DNA from: 2-01-FULL-49-17 sp035549275
Lineage (GTDB): Bacteria > Patescibacteriota > Minisyncoccia > 2-02-FULL-40-12 > GWA2-44-9
Direction of reading: 5' to 3'
Assembly: GCA_035549275.1 (NCBI GenBank)
Contig: DASZRH010000030.1
Location: 1-64,000 of the forward strand
DNA: 64,000 bases
Shown: in pieces, positions 15,619 through 24,598 of the stretch
Layout of the letters: every line of letters begins with the position of its first letter
Numbering within the stretch: position 1 is the first letter of the stretch
Notes under the pieces: model-generated
What the model was told of the DNA's origin: nothing
The model's input: the letters and a program-made list of their open reading frames with translations, nothing else
Database searches by the model: none
Made by a program: the position numbers and the translations under genes

Positions 15619-15785
15619 AAAGGACTAGTATTATCTGCAGGCAAGGCCCGGATTTATACAAAAACGGGGAAGAATAAGTCTGAGGTATGGCCCAGCGGTG
15701 CCAAGCCACCCGTCATGATGGTATTCCGATTGAGTCATCCCTTGAAAAGTTAGACTCAATTGCCTGCAGATAATACTCGTCCTTT
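15619..15785. repeat. 167-bp element bounded by 26-bp inverted repeats
   Basis: The left end (15619-15644, AAAGGACTAG...CAGGCAA) and right end (15760-15785) are complementary at 25 of 26 positions. Adjoining the right arm is a second hairpin, ATTGAGTC/GACTCAAT (15729-15736/15752-15759). No coding sequence of note lies inside. It may be a MITE-like element or a long-stem RNA. It fills most of the 204-nt gap between the ATPase and ruvB. No target-site duplication is obvious. Confidence 0.8.
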
Positions 15786-15812
15786 ATCGACAATATTTTA
15801 ATCTAAATATCA

Positions 15813-16832
15813 ATGGCTGTCAAGCCCTCGACGGTAACGCCCAAGACAATCCTCGATGACCAGGTGCTCGACCACGCCTTGCGACCCAAGACGTTCAACG
15901 AGTACATTGGCCAGGAAAAAATCAAAGCCAACCTCGCGGTCATGATCGGCGCGGCCAAAAAGCGCAATGAGCCGGTTGAACATCTCCTCCTTCACGGCCC
16001 GTCCGGACTCGGCAAAACGACTCTTTCCTATCTTATCGCCAAAGAGCTGGGTTCAACGATCAAGATAACCTCTGGCACTGCGCTCGAAAAAGCCGGCGAC
16101 GTTGGTTCGATTCTCACCGGCCTCCAGGACGGCGATATTTTATTCATTGACGAAGTACACCGCCTTAACAAAAACATCGAAGAAGTAGTCTATCCGGCCA
16201 TGGAAAACTTCAAGCTCGACATTGTCATCGGTAAAGGCACGGGCGCCAAAACTCTTCAGATTGACCTTCCCCGCTTTACGCTGATCGCCGCCACCACCAA
16301 GATTTCCCTTCTTTCGGCCCCGTTCCGGTCCCGCTTCGGCGTTAATTTTCGGCTTGATTTCTACACCGAAGACGAGATCGCCCATATTATCAAGCGTTCG
16401 GCCGAGCTCCTGGGCGTTTCCATTCAGGATTCCGCCGTCAAACGCATTGCCGCCGCCTCGCGTGCCACTCCTCGCATCGCCAACCGGCTTCTCAAGCGTG
16501 TTCGGGATTATGCTCAAATTCACGACGCCGAAGAGATCACCGCCGATTTGGCGAGCACTTGTCTGGCAATGCTTGAGATCGATGACAAAGGCCTGGAAGA
16601 AACCGATCGGCGTATTTTACTGACGATTGCCGACAAGTTTAACGGCGGCCCGGTCGGCATTAAATCGATTGCTGCCGCTCTTTCCGAAGAAGAAGCCACT
16701 ATTGAAGACGTGTACGAACCCTACCTAATGCAGTTGGGCCTTCTTGCCCGCACATCTAAAGGCCGTGTCGTAACGCCTTACGGCTACAAGCATATCAACA
16801 AGGTTCCTCCCAAGAACACGCTTGACCTATGA
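15813..16832 (+). CDS. ruvB: Holliday junction helicase subunit RuvB
   Basis: AAA+ motor that drives branch migration with RuvA. 339 aa: Walker A GPSGLGKT (62-69), Walker B FIDEVHRL (111-118), sensor LIAATTKISLLSAPFRSRFG, and the winged-helix C-terminus ending in QLGLLARTSKGRVVTPYGY. Its stop overlaps the ruvC start by four bases (ATGA), so translation is coupled. ruvA is not in this cluster. No Shine-Dalgarno is visible. Confidence 0.98.
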   Translation: MAVKPSTVTPKTILDDQVLDHALRPKTFNEYIGQEKIKANLAVMIGAAKKRNEPVEHLLLHGPSGLGKTTLSYLIAKELGSTIKITSGTALEKAGDVGSILTGLQDGDILFIDEVHRLNKNIEEVVYPAMENFKLDIVIGKGTGAKTLQIDLPRFTLIAATTKISLLSAPFRSRFGVNFRLDFYTEDEIAHIIKRSAELLGVSIQDSAVKRIAAASRATPRIANRLLKRVRDYAQIHDAEEITADLASTCLAMLEIDDKGLEETDRRILLTIADKFNGGPVGIKSIAAALSEEEATIEDVYEPYLMQLGLLARTSKGRVVTPYGYKHINKVPPKNTLDL

Positions 16833-17302
16833 TCGCGCTCGGTATTGATCCTGGCACGACTCGCATCGGTTACGGCCTCGTGGAGCACCACGGCAGCCGC
16901 TTGATTGCCCTTGAGTACGGTATCATCGAGAATCCAGGCCAGGACAAGTTTCAAGATTTTATCGAAACCGAAAAAGGCCTCTCAAAAATTATTGAAAAAT
17001 TTCAGCCTGATACTGCCGGGATTGAACGGCTTTTTTTTACCAAAAACCAAAAAACAGCAATGGCGGTCAGTGAAATGCGCGGAGTTCTTTTGTTAACTCT
17101 CGCCAAACATCGTCTTCCCGTTCAAGAATTTACACCTCTCCAAGTAAAGCAATCTATCAGCGCCTACGGCAAAGCCGACAAGCGCCAGGTTCAAAAAATG
17201 GTGGAAATGCTCTTGGGAATTACGACACCGATTTCCCCCGATGATGCCGCCGACGCCTTGGCTATTGCAATTTGCTGTACCCATACTATACTTCCCGTAT
17301 AA
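16829..17302 (+). CDS. ruvC: Holliday junction resolvase RuvC
   Basis: Endonuclease that cuts Holliday junctions with RuvAB. 157 aa, normal length. The acidic active site is complete: D7 (GIDPGT), E66 (GIERLFF), D139 and D142 (SPDDAADALA). Directly coupled to ruvB. A TATAAT box overlaps the 3' end (17298-17303) and may serve the small acidic gene that follows. Confidence 0.98.
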   Translation: MIALGIDPGTTRIGYGLVEHHGSRLIALEYGIIENPGQDKFQDFIETEKGLSKIIEKFQPDTAGIERLFFTKNQKTAMAVSEMRGVLLLTLAKHRLPVQEFTPLQVKQSISAYGKADKRQVQKMVEMLLGITTPISPDDAADALAIAICCTHTILPV

Positions 17303-17371
17303 TAATCGTTTTTTGAATGCGATGTCCCGCAGTGCGTGCCGTCGCTGTCTGAAAAACGTTCGTGCAGCATC

Positions 17372-17560
17372 ATGACTGAAGCATTGCGCTTGTTGGGTGT
17401 CGGACTTTTTGAAGAAGAACAGCTAAAGCTGGAGACCGATGACGACAGCGATGAGAGTTGGGATGATGAAGATGAAGAAGATACGGAGGAAGATGAAACT
17501 GACGATACGGAAGACGAAGAAGATGACGACGACAGCGACAACGAAGACGAAATGAACTAA
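17372..17560 (+). CDS. Small extremely acidic protein, 62 aa
   Basis: After a short ordinary N-terminus (MTEALRLLGVGLFEEEQ) the remaining 40 residues are almost entirely Asp and Glu. No family is recognisable. The ATG at 17372 is preferred because the region before it has no protein-like character; a start at 17336 is possible. It sits between ruvC and a terminator shared with tyrS. A -10 TATAAT overlaps the ruvC stop. Such tails can mimic nucleic acid or buffer basic proteins, but this is speculation. Confidence 0.55.
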   Translation: MTEALRLLGVGLFEEEQLKLETDDDSDESWDDEDEEDTEEDETDDTEDEEDDDDSDNEDEMN

Positions 17561-17570
17561 ACTAGATTTT

Positions 17571-17613
17571 GCCCATCATAAACCCCTCGCTTTGCGAGGG
17601 GTTTATGATGGGC
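17571..17613. terminator. Bidirectional terminator
   Basis: 20-bp perfect stem with TTT loop between convergent genes (acidic protein and tyrS). Confidence 0.9.
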
Positions 17614-17622
17614 TTTCACTGT

Positions 17623-18789
17623 CTATCTCACCCGGCCAAATTTTCGAGGACCGACCTGGATAATATCCCCTGTCTTCAACTGGACCTCCCAAGAAGTTAC
17701 TGGAGCTTCGTTTATTTTTACGGCTTTTTGATCTACCAGACGCTTGGCCTCGCCTTTGGATGATGCAAATTGGTAGGCCGTCATAAAATCAATAACCGTC
17801 ATTCCAGCGCCCGGATGCTCGGGAATCTCTTCGGGCAACGCACCAGTACTGAACACCCGATCGAATTCGATTTGAGCTTTTCGCGCTTCTTCGGTGCCGT
17901 GGTACAACGCCACCACTTCATAGGCAAGCCGGCTTTTTATTTCGCGAGGGTTCGCTCCATTTTTCATTTGGGTCAGCAATACATCAATCTCCGCCTGCGG
18001 CAGCCGAGCCGCCATTTCCAGATATTCCGGAATTAACGCGTCGGTAATGCTCATTACTTTCCCGAATATATCGCCGGGGGCATCGGTGATATTGATCACA
18101 TTCCCCCATGAAGAGCTCATCTTTCGGCCATCGGTGCCGGTTAACGGAAACTTTGTGATTAGAATATCCTGCGGCTGTTGGCCATAGGCCGGCTGGATCG
18201 TGCGGCCAGCCAGCATATTAAATCGTTGGTCGGTACCCCCCAACTCGACATCGGCTCGCACCGCCACGCTGTCATAGCCCTGCATCAGCGGATACAATAA
18301 CTCGCGAAGCGAGACTCGTTTTCCCGCATCAATTCTCTTTTTGATCAGTTCCCGAGATGCAAACTCATGAAGCCCGAACAAATCGGCAATGCGCCCGATT
18401 TCCATAAACCCGAGCTTCTTGAGCCATGTCGAGTTATATTTAGTTTCGGTTTTGCGTTTATCGAGAATCTTGAACGCCTGCTGGAAATAACTCTTCATGT
18501 TCTTTTTCACCTCGTCTTCTGAAAGCATCGGCCGCTCCGCATCCTTATCGGACGTATCGCCGATCTGGCCCGTGAAGTCGCCCACGATGAGCACGGCGGT
18601 ATGGCCCAAATCCTGGAATTCCCGCAGTTTCCATAACACAACCGCCCGGCCGATGTGAATATTGGGGCTGGTCGGATCAACTCCGAGTTTTACCCGTAAT
18701 TTCTTGCCTGATCGAAGTTTTTCTTCCAAATGCGCTACATCAATGACTTCGCTGACGCCGCGTGTGAGAATCTCGAGCTCGCTTTTCAT
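17623..18789 (-). CDS. tyrS: Tyrosyl-tRNA synthetase
   Basis: Charges tRNA-Tyr. 388 aa from ATG 18789. HIGH-type motif PNIHIGRA (about 42-49), GGTDQRFNMLAGR in the tyrosine pocket region, KMSSS in place of KMSKS, and a C-terminal S4-like RNA-binding domain (ASSKGEAKRLVDQKAVKIN). The first motif reads HIGR instead of HIGH. The longer frame starts at TTG 18807, but the -10 TATAGT lies inside that extension, so 18789 must be used. This makes the mRNA leaderless. Confidence 0.96.
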   Translation of the reverse strand: MKSELEILTRGVSEVIDVAHLEEKLRSGKKLRVKLGVDPTSPNIHIGRAVVLWKLREFQDLGHTAVLIVGDFTGQIGDTSDKDAERPMLSEDEVKKNMKSYFQQAFKILDKRKTETKYNSTWLKKLGFMEIGRIADLFGLHEFASRELIKKRIDAGKRVSLRELLYPLMQGYDSVAVRADVELGGTDQRFNMLAGRTIQPAYGQQPQDILITKFPLTGTDGRKMSSSWGNVINITDAPGDIFGKVMSITDALIPEYLEMAARLPQAEIDVLLTQMKNGANPREIKSRLAYEVVALYHGTEEARKAQIEFDRVFSTGALPEEIPEHPGAGMTVIDFMTAYQFASSKGEAKRLVDQKAVKINEAPVTSWEVQLKTGDIIQVGPRKFGRVR

Positions 18790-18796
18790 GATCTTT

Positions 18797-18825
18797 ACTA
18801 TACTCAAAAAATATAGAGCTGTAAA
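18797..18825 (-). promoter_or_regulatory. tyrS promoter, leaderless
   Basis: On the minus strand TTTACA (18825-18820), 17 bases, TATAGT (18802-18797). Seven bases separate the -10 from the ATG, so transcription should begin at or one base before it. Confidence 0.8.
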
Positions 18826-18826
18826 T

Positions 18827-18855
18827 TTGTGGTTTCACTGTTTTTATGGTATGGT
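18827..18855 (+). promoter_or_regulatory. Promoter of the penicillin-binding protein gene
   Basis: TTGTGG (18827-18832), 17 bases, TATGGT (18850-18855), 9 bases from ATG 18865. It lies back to back with the tyrS promoter. Confidence 0.65.
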
Positions 18856-18864
18856 GAGTATTCA

Positions 18865-20994
18865 ATGAAGTGGACTGTTACTCCCATTACTTCCCGCCGC
18901 CGTTTTGCGTGGCCCTCGGCCCGGCAGTGGGGCCATTTTTTGCTCTGGGTCATCGTCTTGGGCGCCATTGCCGGATTTAGTTTGTTTATCTACCTTGAAC
19001 GTACGCTCCCCGACCCCGAATCAATCGCCACGCGCCGCGTGAGCGAATCGACCAAAATCTACGATCGGACCGGCCAAGTGCTCCTCTATGACATCCACGG
19101 CGATGAAAAACGAACCATTATCGCCTGGGAAGACATGCCCGAAAGCGCCCGCGAGGCCACTCTAGCGGCCGAAGACGGCAGTTTCTACCAGCATGGCGGC
19201 TTTGATATCAAAGGCATTCTCCGTTCCTTGTTTGTTGACCTGAAAACCTTAAGTTTTGATCAGGGCGGTTCAACGATTACCCAGCAGCTGGTCGGCAACG
19301 CCCTGACAGGACGCCAAAAAACTCCGCTTCGAAAAATCCAAGAATTGATTCTGTCGGTGGAAGTCGAAAAGAAATTCACCAAAGATCAAATCTTGTGGAT
19401 GTACCTTAACGAAATTCCTTACGGCTCGAATATCTACGGCATTGAAGCTGCCAGCAAGGCCTTCTTCGGCATCTCGGCCTCTGATTTAACCATTGCCCAA
19501 TCAGCCACCCTCGCCTCAATCATCCAGCGGCCCACGTATTATTCTCCTTATGGCAGCCACGTCGATGAACTGATGGCCCGCAAAAATATGGTCCTCGGCC
19601 GGATGAAAGACCTTGGATTCATTTCTGATGACGAATATCAAACAGCACTAAATGAAGAGCTGGCGTTCAAGAAAAGCACCGAAAGCATTACCGCTCCTCA
19701 CTTCGTAATTATGGTCAAAGACTATGTCGTCAAAAAATACGGCGAAGATGCGGTCGAGAATGGCGGTTTAAAGATTATCACCACTCTCGACGCCAATCTT
19801 CAAGAACTGGCATCAAAATCAGTGAATAAATATGTGCCGATCAACGAAAAGCAATATAAAGCTTCTAATGCGGCACTGGTTTCGGTCGATCCGAAGACCG
19901 GCGATGTTCTGGCCCTGATCGGTTCGCGGGACTATTTCGATATTGAACACGACGGAAACTTCAATGTCGCCGTTGACGGGCCCGGCCGACAGCCCGGTTC
20001 GTCATTCAAACCGTTCGCATACGCCACCCTTTTCCAAAAAGGCTATCCCGATTCCACGGTTCTCTTTGATACACGCACCGAATTCAACCCGAACTGCCCT
20101 GCAGACAGTTCTGGTAAAAAAGATCAGTATGGCCTCGATTGTTACCATCCACAAAACTACGACAGCCAATACCGTGGCCCAGTTTCATTGCGCCAAGCGC
20201 TCGATCAATCGCTAAACGTTCCAGCTGTGAAGGTCCTCTATTTGGCCGGCATTCAGGATACGATTAATCTCGCCAGTGCGATGGGAATCACCACATTGAC
20301 CAACCCTCAAAATTACGGTCTCTCGCTGGTCCTGGGCGGCGCCGAAGTGCATCCGATCGATTTGGTTTCCGCGTACGGCGTATTTGCAAACGACGGCATT
20401 CGCAATCCGTGGCATATCGTCAATGAAATTCAGGATGCCAATGGGAATATTCTCGAAAAAGCAACTGATCAATCGCAGCGCGTCCTTGATTCTCAAACCG
20501 CGCGGTTGATTGATAATGTGCTTTCCGATAACTCGGCGCGGGCGCCGGTATTTGGCTATAACAATTCTCTCTATATCCCCGGCTATGACGTGGCGGCTAA
20601 AACCGGTACCACGCAAGACAATCACGACGGCTGGGTCGTCGGGTTCAGTCCCAATATTGCGACGGTTGTGTGGACTGGCAACAATGACAATAGCCCAATG
20701 ACTGCGGCCGGCGCCGGCATCAGCGCCGCTGGACCGATGTGGCACGATTTCATGGTCGGCGCTCTTCAAAAGCTTCCCAATACTTCTTTTCCCGAGCCGG
20801 CGCCGGTTATCTCTTCAAAAATCATGCTCAACGGCGAGTATACCGACACTTCCACCGGTATGCCGCAAATCAACACGATTCTCCAATATATTGACCCGAG
20901 CGATCCTTTGGGACCGGCACCATTCAACCCCCAAACCAATGAACAGTACAACAACTGGGAATGGGCCGTACGTCGTTTCTTTGGCGAGCAATAG
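18865..20994 (+). CDS. Class A penicillin-binding protein (PBP1a type)
   Basis: Bifunctional peptidoglycan synthase anchored in the inner membrane. 709 aa from ATG 18865. TM anchor about 24-44. GT51 domain with AAEDGSFYQHGG (101-112) and QGGSTITQQL (133-142). Transpeptidase domain with SSFK (S379 catalytic), SLN (449-451) and KTGT (579-582). All catalytic motifs are intact. The upstream ATG (18829) lies within the promoter, so it is rejected. Peptidoglycan synthesis is supported here, together with the 3D-domain protein. Confidence 0.97.
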   Translation: MKWTVTPITSRRRFAWPSARQWGHFLLWVIVLGAIAGFSLFIYLERTLPDPESIATRRVSESTKIYDRTGQVLLYDIHGDEKRTIIAWEDMPESAREATLAAEDGSFYQHGGFDIKGILRSLFVDLKTLSFDQGGSTITQQLVGNALTGRQKTPLRKIQELILSVEVEKKFTKDQILWMYLNEIPYGSNIYGIEAASKAFFGISASDLTIAQSATLASIIQRPTYYSPYGSHVDELMARKNMVLGRMKDLGFISDDEYQTALNEELAFKKSTESITAPHFVIMVKDYVVKKYGEDAVENGGLKIITTLDANLQELASKSVNKYVPINEKQYKASNAALVSVDPKTGDVLALIGSRDYFDIEHDGNFNVAVDGPGRQPGSSFKPFAYATLFQKGYPDSTVLFDTRTEFNPNCPADSSGKKDQYGLDCYHPQNYDSQYRGPVSLRQALDQSLNVPAVKVLYLAGIQDTINLASAMGITTLTNPQNYGLSLVLGGAEVHPIDLVSAYGVFANDGIRNPWHIVNEIQDANGNILEKATDQSQRVLDSQTARLIDNVLSDNSARAPVFGYNNSLYIPGYDVAAKTGTTQDNHDGWVVGFSPNIATVVWTGNNDNSPMTAAGAGISAAGPMWHDFMVGALQKLPNTSFPEPAPVISSKIMLNGEYTDTSTGMPQINTILQYIDPSDPLGPAPFNPQTNEQYNNWEWAVRRFFGEQ

Positions 20995-20997
20995 CCG

Positions 20998-21261
20998 TTA
21001 CTTGATAACTATCCTTCGACAGCTGATCCCGTGCTCACGGAGAGCGTTATAGAGCGTTTTAGCGTGGAGAGTAATATCCGACGCCACACTTTTATGGCGA
21101 GTGGTGATAAAAAGCGTTTCGTTTTTAAACTGGATCGAGACATACGGCGCGTACCGGCTCATCACCTCCCTGATCACCTGAATTATTCTTTGTTCCAACG
21201 TGGCCTGAGATTGGAATTCTTCTTGTCTGCGCGCCACGCGCTTGCCCATACTTCTAAACAT
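20998..21261 (-). CDS. DUF721/DciA-like small protein
   Basis: 87 aa. The C-terminal half (LFITTRHKSVASDITLHAKTLYNAL) resembles the end of the DUF721 domain of DciA-type replicative-helicase loaders. The resemblance is by eye and moderate. It is translationally coupled to dnaN through TAATG (the stop of dnaN overlaps its ATG by one base). A place in the dnaA-dnaN cluster fits a replication role. It is shorter than most DciA proteins, so a truncated or minimal form is possible. Confidence 0.6.
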   Translation of the reverse strand: MFRSMGKRVARRQEEFQSQATLEQRIIQVIREVMSRYAPYVSIQFKNETLFITTRHKSVASDITLHAKTLYNALREHGISCRRIVIK

Positions 21262-22349
21262 TATCCTCGAAGCGGCATCACGATATACGTAATTCCGGTC
21301 ATCCCGCTGGGTTTAATCACAAATGGGCTCCCTTCGCCGGTATATTCAAGGATAACATCAGACGATGGGATATGTTTGAGTCCGTCGAGAATATAGTGAA
21401 AATTCAATCCGATCGTAAAACCGGCACCTTTCACCAGTCCAGCCGCCGTAGTCTCAATTTCTCCTTTATCCGGATTCTTGGCGATAATGGTAATTTTTTC
21501 CGACTCCGCGGCTATTTTAATATCTGAATTGCCAGGTGAAAACAATCCTGCCAGACGAACATTCTTTTCAAGGTCGTCTTTTTTTATCAAAACACTGCTG
21601 ACGGATTTTTCAGGAATCACGTTTTTGTAGGGCGGATAATTTCCATCAATCACCCGTGAGACCAGTTCAATGTCATTATTACAGAAAACAATTTGATTGT
21701 CGGCGTATTTAATCTCAATATCTCCGGCCATATCCCCGCACACGCGAATCAATTCTGCCACCGTATTTCTCGGCAAGATAACAATCGTATTTTCAGTTGT
21801 TTTTGCGGGAATGACAACCTCGGTAAGCCGGAAACTGTCGGTTGAGGCGACCGTAATATTATTGTTTTTCGCCTGGAGATATACGCCGGCAAGTTCCGGC
21901 CGGGCATCGGATAATGCTACGGAGTCCAAAACCGACACGAACGCGTTTTTGATATCCCGGGCCAATACCACCGCAACTGGATTATTTTTAATCTTAGGGA
22001 TAATCGGAAAATCCTTAGGATCAAGCCCGAGGATATGGGTTTTATAGTGGTTAGTCTGGATAAATAAGGTGTTGTTTTTGGTCGTCAGAGTTATTTTTTC
22101 GTCGCTCGTGTTGGAAATAAAGTCATTGAAAATCCGCGCCGGCACCGTTATTTCTCCAGCTTCATCGATTTTGACCCCGATTACCGTCGTGATGCCAATT
22201 TCAAGATTCGTGGCGCTGAATCGAAGCATTCCTCCTTCGGTTTTAATGAGGATATTGTTCAGGATTGGCAGCGATGTGTTTTTGGCGACTACTTTCTCAG
22301 TAAGCCCGACGGCTGCTTTTAAGTTTTGCTGACTGACGGTTACCTGCAT
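21261..22349 (-). CDS. dnaN: DNA polymerase III sliding clamp (beta subunit)
   Basis: Ring-shaped processivity factor. 362 aa, three-domain clamp with the typical opening MQVTVSQQNLKAAVGLTEKVVAKNTSLPILNNILI, VDGNYPPYKNVIP in the middle domain, and the C-terminal YIVMPLRG. The ATG lies 10 nt after a minus-strand TATAAT (22365-22360), leaving a leader of only a few bases. It is followed by the DciA-like gene with a 1-nt overlap and preceded by the dnaA-dnaN spacer with DnaA-box-like sites. Confidence 0.97.
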   Translation of the reverse strand: MQVTVSQQNLKAAVGLTEKVVAKNTSLPILNNILIKTEGGMLRFSATNLEIGITTVIGVKIDEAGEITVPARIFNDFISNTSDEKITLTTKNNTLFIQTNHYKTHILGLDPKDFPIIPKIKNNPVAVVLARDIKNAFVSVLDSVALSDARPELAGVYLQAKNNNITVASTDSFRLTEVVIPAKTTENTIVILPRNTVAELIRVCGDMAGDIEIKYADNQIVFCNNDIELVSRVIDGNYPPYKNVIPEKSVSSVLIKKDDLEKNVRLAGLFSPGNSDIKIAAESEKITIIAKNPDKGEIETTAAGLVKGAGFTIGLNFHYILDGLKHIPSSDVILEYTGEGSPFVIKPSGMTGITYIVMPLRG

Positions 22350-22589
22350 AGTAGTTATAATTATATTTTTAAGTATTATTACTCTTATTATGTCTGTGGA
22401 TATGGGGATATATTTTTGATCACAGAATTTAATTGAGTTAATACTTTGGTTTTTTAGGATTTTATTCTCTGACTGCGTGTGAATAAATATCGTGTATCTC
22501 CTGGATAATTTCTGATAACTTTTATATTCTTTCTTTTTCTCCCCCTCTATCCATGCACTCTATACTACTTATCAAAAGAGTTATACACA
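22350..22589. other. Candidate replication origin region (oriC)
   Basis: AT-rich spacer between dnaA and dnaN with DnaA-box-like 9-mers: TGTGGATAT (22395-22403, reverse strand, 8/9), TGTGAATAA (22478-22486, reverse, 8/9), TTATACACA (22581-22589, forward, 8/9, inside the dnaA 3' end), and a half box at 22502-22508. Gene polarity switches near here. The region between dnaA and rpmH (23936-24124) is the other candidate but has weaker boxes. Confidence 0.5.
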
Positions 22590-23935
22590 CGTTCCTTGAT
22601 AAGTACCAACTCTTGTTTTAAGGGTTCATCAACCGCCGATTCCGCTTTTATTTTTTCATACGCATGGATAACAGTCGAATGATCGCGTCCGCCGAGTTTT
22701 TGGCCAATCTCCGGGAAAGACAACTTGGTCTCATCGCGGAGTAAGAACATGGTGATTTGACGCGGACGTACCACTTCTTTTTTGCGGCTTCGCTTCAAAA
22801 GGTCGTTTAAAGAAATATTATAGAAATCAGCCACGGCCTTTAAGACTGATTGCGGCGATGTTTTTCGATAAGGCGTATTTAAGTAGGTATTTAAGATGTT
22901 TTTTACCTCTTTTACGTCCGGCAGTTTGTTGTAAATTTGAGCGAAGGCAATAACCCTGTTTAAAGCGCCTTCAAGCTCGCGGACATTTTTTTGAATATGA
23001 GTCGCGATATATGACAGAACATCATCGGATAATTCAGTGTTTTTAATGGCGCTTTTCTGTTTCAGGATCGCAAGCCGGGTTTCATAGTCCGGAAGACCAA
23101 CATCGGCGATCATACCGCCGGCAAAGCGGGAGCGAAGCCGTTCTTCGATTGCTGGGATAGCTTGCGGCGGCCGGTCTGATGAGAATACGATCTGTTTATT
23201 CTTTCCATAGAGCTCATTAAATGTCGAAAATGTGATTTCTTGCATCTTTTCTTTGCCGGCGAAGAACTGCACATCGTCGATAATCAACAGATCAAGAGCG
23301 GCATAGCGGCTTTTAAGTTCTTCGACGGACTTATTCCGAATTGCCTCGACAATATGGGCGCTGAAGCGCTCGGCGGGAATATAGAGCACCTTTCGATCTT
23401 TTTGCTCTGCTACCTTGTTTCCGACTGCCTGAAGGAGGTGGGTTTTTCCTAAACCGACGCCGCCATACAAAAAGAGCGGATTATACATTTTGCCGACGTT
23501 TTTGGTGACGGCAAGACAAGCGGCATAAGCCAGTTCATTATTGGAGCCGGTTACAAAGGATTCAAAGGAATACTTCTTATTAAGATTCGTGTTTTTATCA
23601 ATATCGCTGTCGGCCGGAGCATCGGCCTTCTCTTCCAATTCTCGCTCCATGATGATCTTGGAGAAATCTTGCTTGATAAGTTCAAGCTTGGGCTTGCCGA
23701 CGGTATATTTTATTTCGCGAATTTCAGGCGAGAGCGCGCGAATGGACTGAAGAATCTTTTTGGTAAATTTGTCTTCCAGCCATACTTTCACGAAATTATT
23801 GGGAACATTGACGACGGCAGACGTTTTGTCGCGGGCAATCAAAGACGTATTCTTCAGCCAAGTTGTAAACGTCGCTCGGGAGACGGTAAGTTCCATTTCG
23901 CCGAGGACCGCTTTCCAAAGTTGCTCGTTCGTCAT
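22565..23935 (-). CDS. dnaA: Chromosomal replication initiator DnaA
   Basis: Binds DnaA boxes and opens the origin. 456 aa: domain I (LWKAVLGEMELTVSRATFTTWL), variable linker 100-120, AAA+ domain with Walker A GGVGLGKTH (158-166) and Walker B LLIIDDVQ (216-223), and domain IV with the DnaA signature GGRDHSTVIHAYEKI. A minus-strand TATAAT (23967-23962) gives a leader of about 25 nt without a Shine-Dalgarno. Divergent from rpmH. Confidence 0.98.
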   Translation of the reverse strand: MTNEQLWKAVLGEMELTVSRATFTTWLKNTSLIARDKTSAVVNVPNNFVKVWLEDKFTKKILQSIRALSPEIREIKYTVGKPKLELIKQDFSKIIMERELEEKADAPADSDIDKNTNLNKKYSFESFVTGSNNELAYAACLAVTKNVGKMYNPLFLYGGVGLGKTHLLQAVGNKVAEQKDRKVLYIPAERFSAHIVEAIRNKSVEELKSRYAALDLLIIDDVQFFAGKEKMQEITFSTFNELYGKNKQIVFSSDRPPQAIPAIEERLRSRFAGGMIADVGLPDYETRLAILKQKSAIKNTELSDDVLSYIATHIQKNVRELEGALNRVIAFAQIYNKLPDVKEVKNILNTYLNTPYRKTSPQSVLKAVADFYNISLNDLLKRSRKKEVVRPRQITMFLLRDETKLSFPEIGQKLGGRDHSTVIHAYEKIKAESAVDEPLKQELVLIKERVYNSFDK

Positions 23936-24084
23936 TGAGGAGAATAATTATTCTTCAGGTTATTATAGCGAACGCCTTCAGAATGCAATATTCACAGAAG
24001 TTGATAGCCTGTTCATAAGTCTGATCACACTCGACCCTGCGTTCGATACCAGTATGTATAGCAAGCGCAATAGAATAGTAAATA

Positions 24085-24113
24085 TTGACCAAGCTCTTAT
24101 TTCACGATACAAT
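24085..24113 (+). promoter_or_regulatory. rpmH promoter
   Basis: TTGACC (24085-24090), 17 bases, TACAAT (24108-24113); ATG at 24125, leader about 5 nt. Confidence 0.75.
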
Positions 24114-24124
24114 TATATCAATCT

Positions 24125-24262
24125 ATGAAAATCACACTCTACCGACCCAAAAAGCAAAAAAGAAAGCGCAAGCACGGCTTTCTCTCTCGCATGCAAACCA
24201 AGTCGGGCCGTTCGGTCCTCGCCCGACGCCGCAAGAAGCACCGCCAGCGATTAACGGTTTAA
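24125..24262 (+). CDS. rpmH: Large-subunit ribosomal protein bL34
   Basis: 45 aa, very basic. Carries the whole bL34 pattern: KRKRKHGFLSRMQTKSGRSVL followed by ARRRKKHRQRLTV. First gene of the rpmH-rnpA-yidD-yidC-jag operon, the usual order next to dnaA. Confidence 0.96.
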   Translation: MKITLYRPKKQKRKRKHGFLSRMQTKSGRSVLARRRKKHRQRLTV

Positions 24263-24265
24263 GCC

Positions 24266-24598
24266 GTGGCTCTTTCCCGAATCCATCGCTTGGCGAGAAA
24301 ACGTGATTTTGACGACGTGTTTCAGAATGGTACTTTTGTCCGCGGGCCGTGGTTCTCAATTCGGACTTTCAAAAGAGCCGATTCGCCGGGCCGAGCCGGG
24401 TTTATGGTTCCAAGCCGGATTATTCCCCGGGCTGTGGATCGCACCCGAATCCGCCGGATTTTAAGCCAGGCCGTGCGAGCGCTGGGTCTGGCGCGATTGA
24501 AAGGATACGATCTCGTAATATCAGTTTCCCGTTCCCTGCCAGGTGATTTCAAAAGAATTCAAAGCGATATCAGTACAGCCGTTGCTAAAACTCTATGA
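24266..24598 (+). CDS. rnpA: Ribonuclease P protein component
   Basis: Protein subunit that helps RNase P RNA bind pre-tRNA. 110 aa from a GTG start, 3 nt after rpmH. It has the N-terminal RLARKRDFDDVFQNG motif. The basic signature helix reads RTRIRRILSQAVR where RNRxKRxxREAxR is usual, a degenerate RNR motif. Overlaps yidD by four bases. Confidence 0.95.
   Translation: MALSRIHRLARKRDFDDVFQNGTFVRGPWFSIRTFKRADSPGRAGFMVPSRIIPRAVDRTRIRRILSQAVRALGLARLKGYDLVISVSRSLPGDFKRIQSDISTAVAKTL

Noticed and set aside
15431..15709. A 92-codon minus-strand frame covering part of the inverted-repeat element
   Set aside because: It overlaps the end of the ATPase gene on the opposite strand and has no ribosome site or family resemblance.
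22565..24124. Origin placed between dnaA and rpmH
   Set aside because: The spacer has a promoter for each gene, but only weak DnaA-box matches (such as ATATTCACA); the dnaA-dnaN spacer is better.
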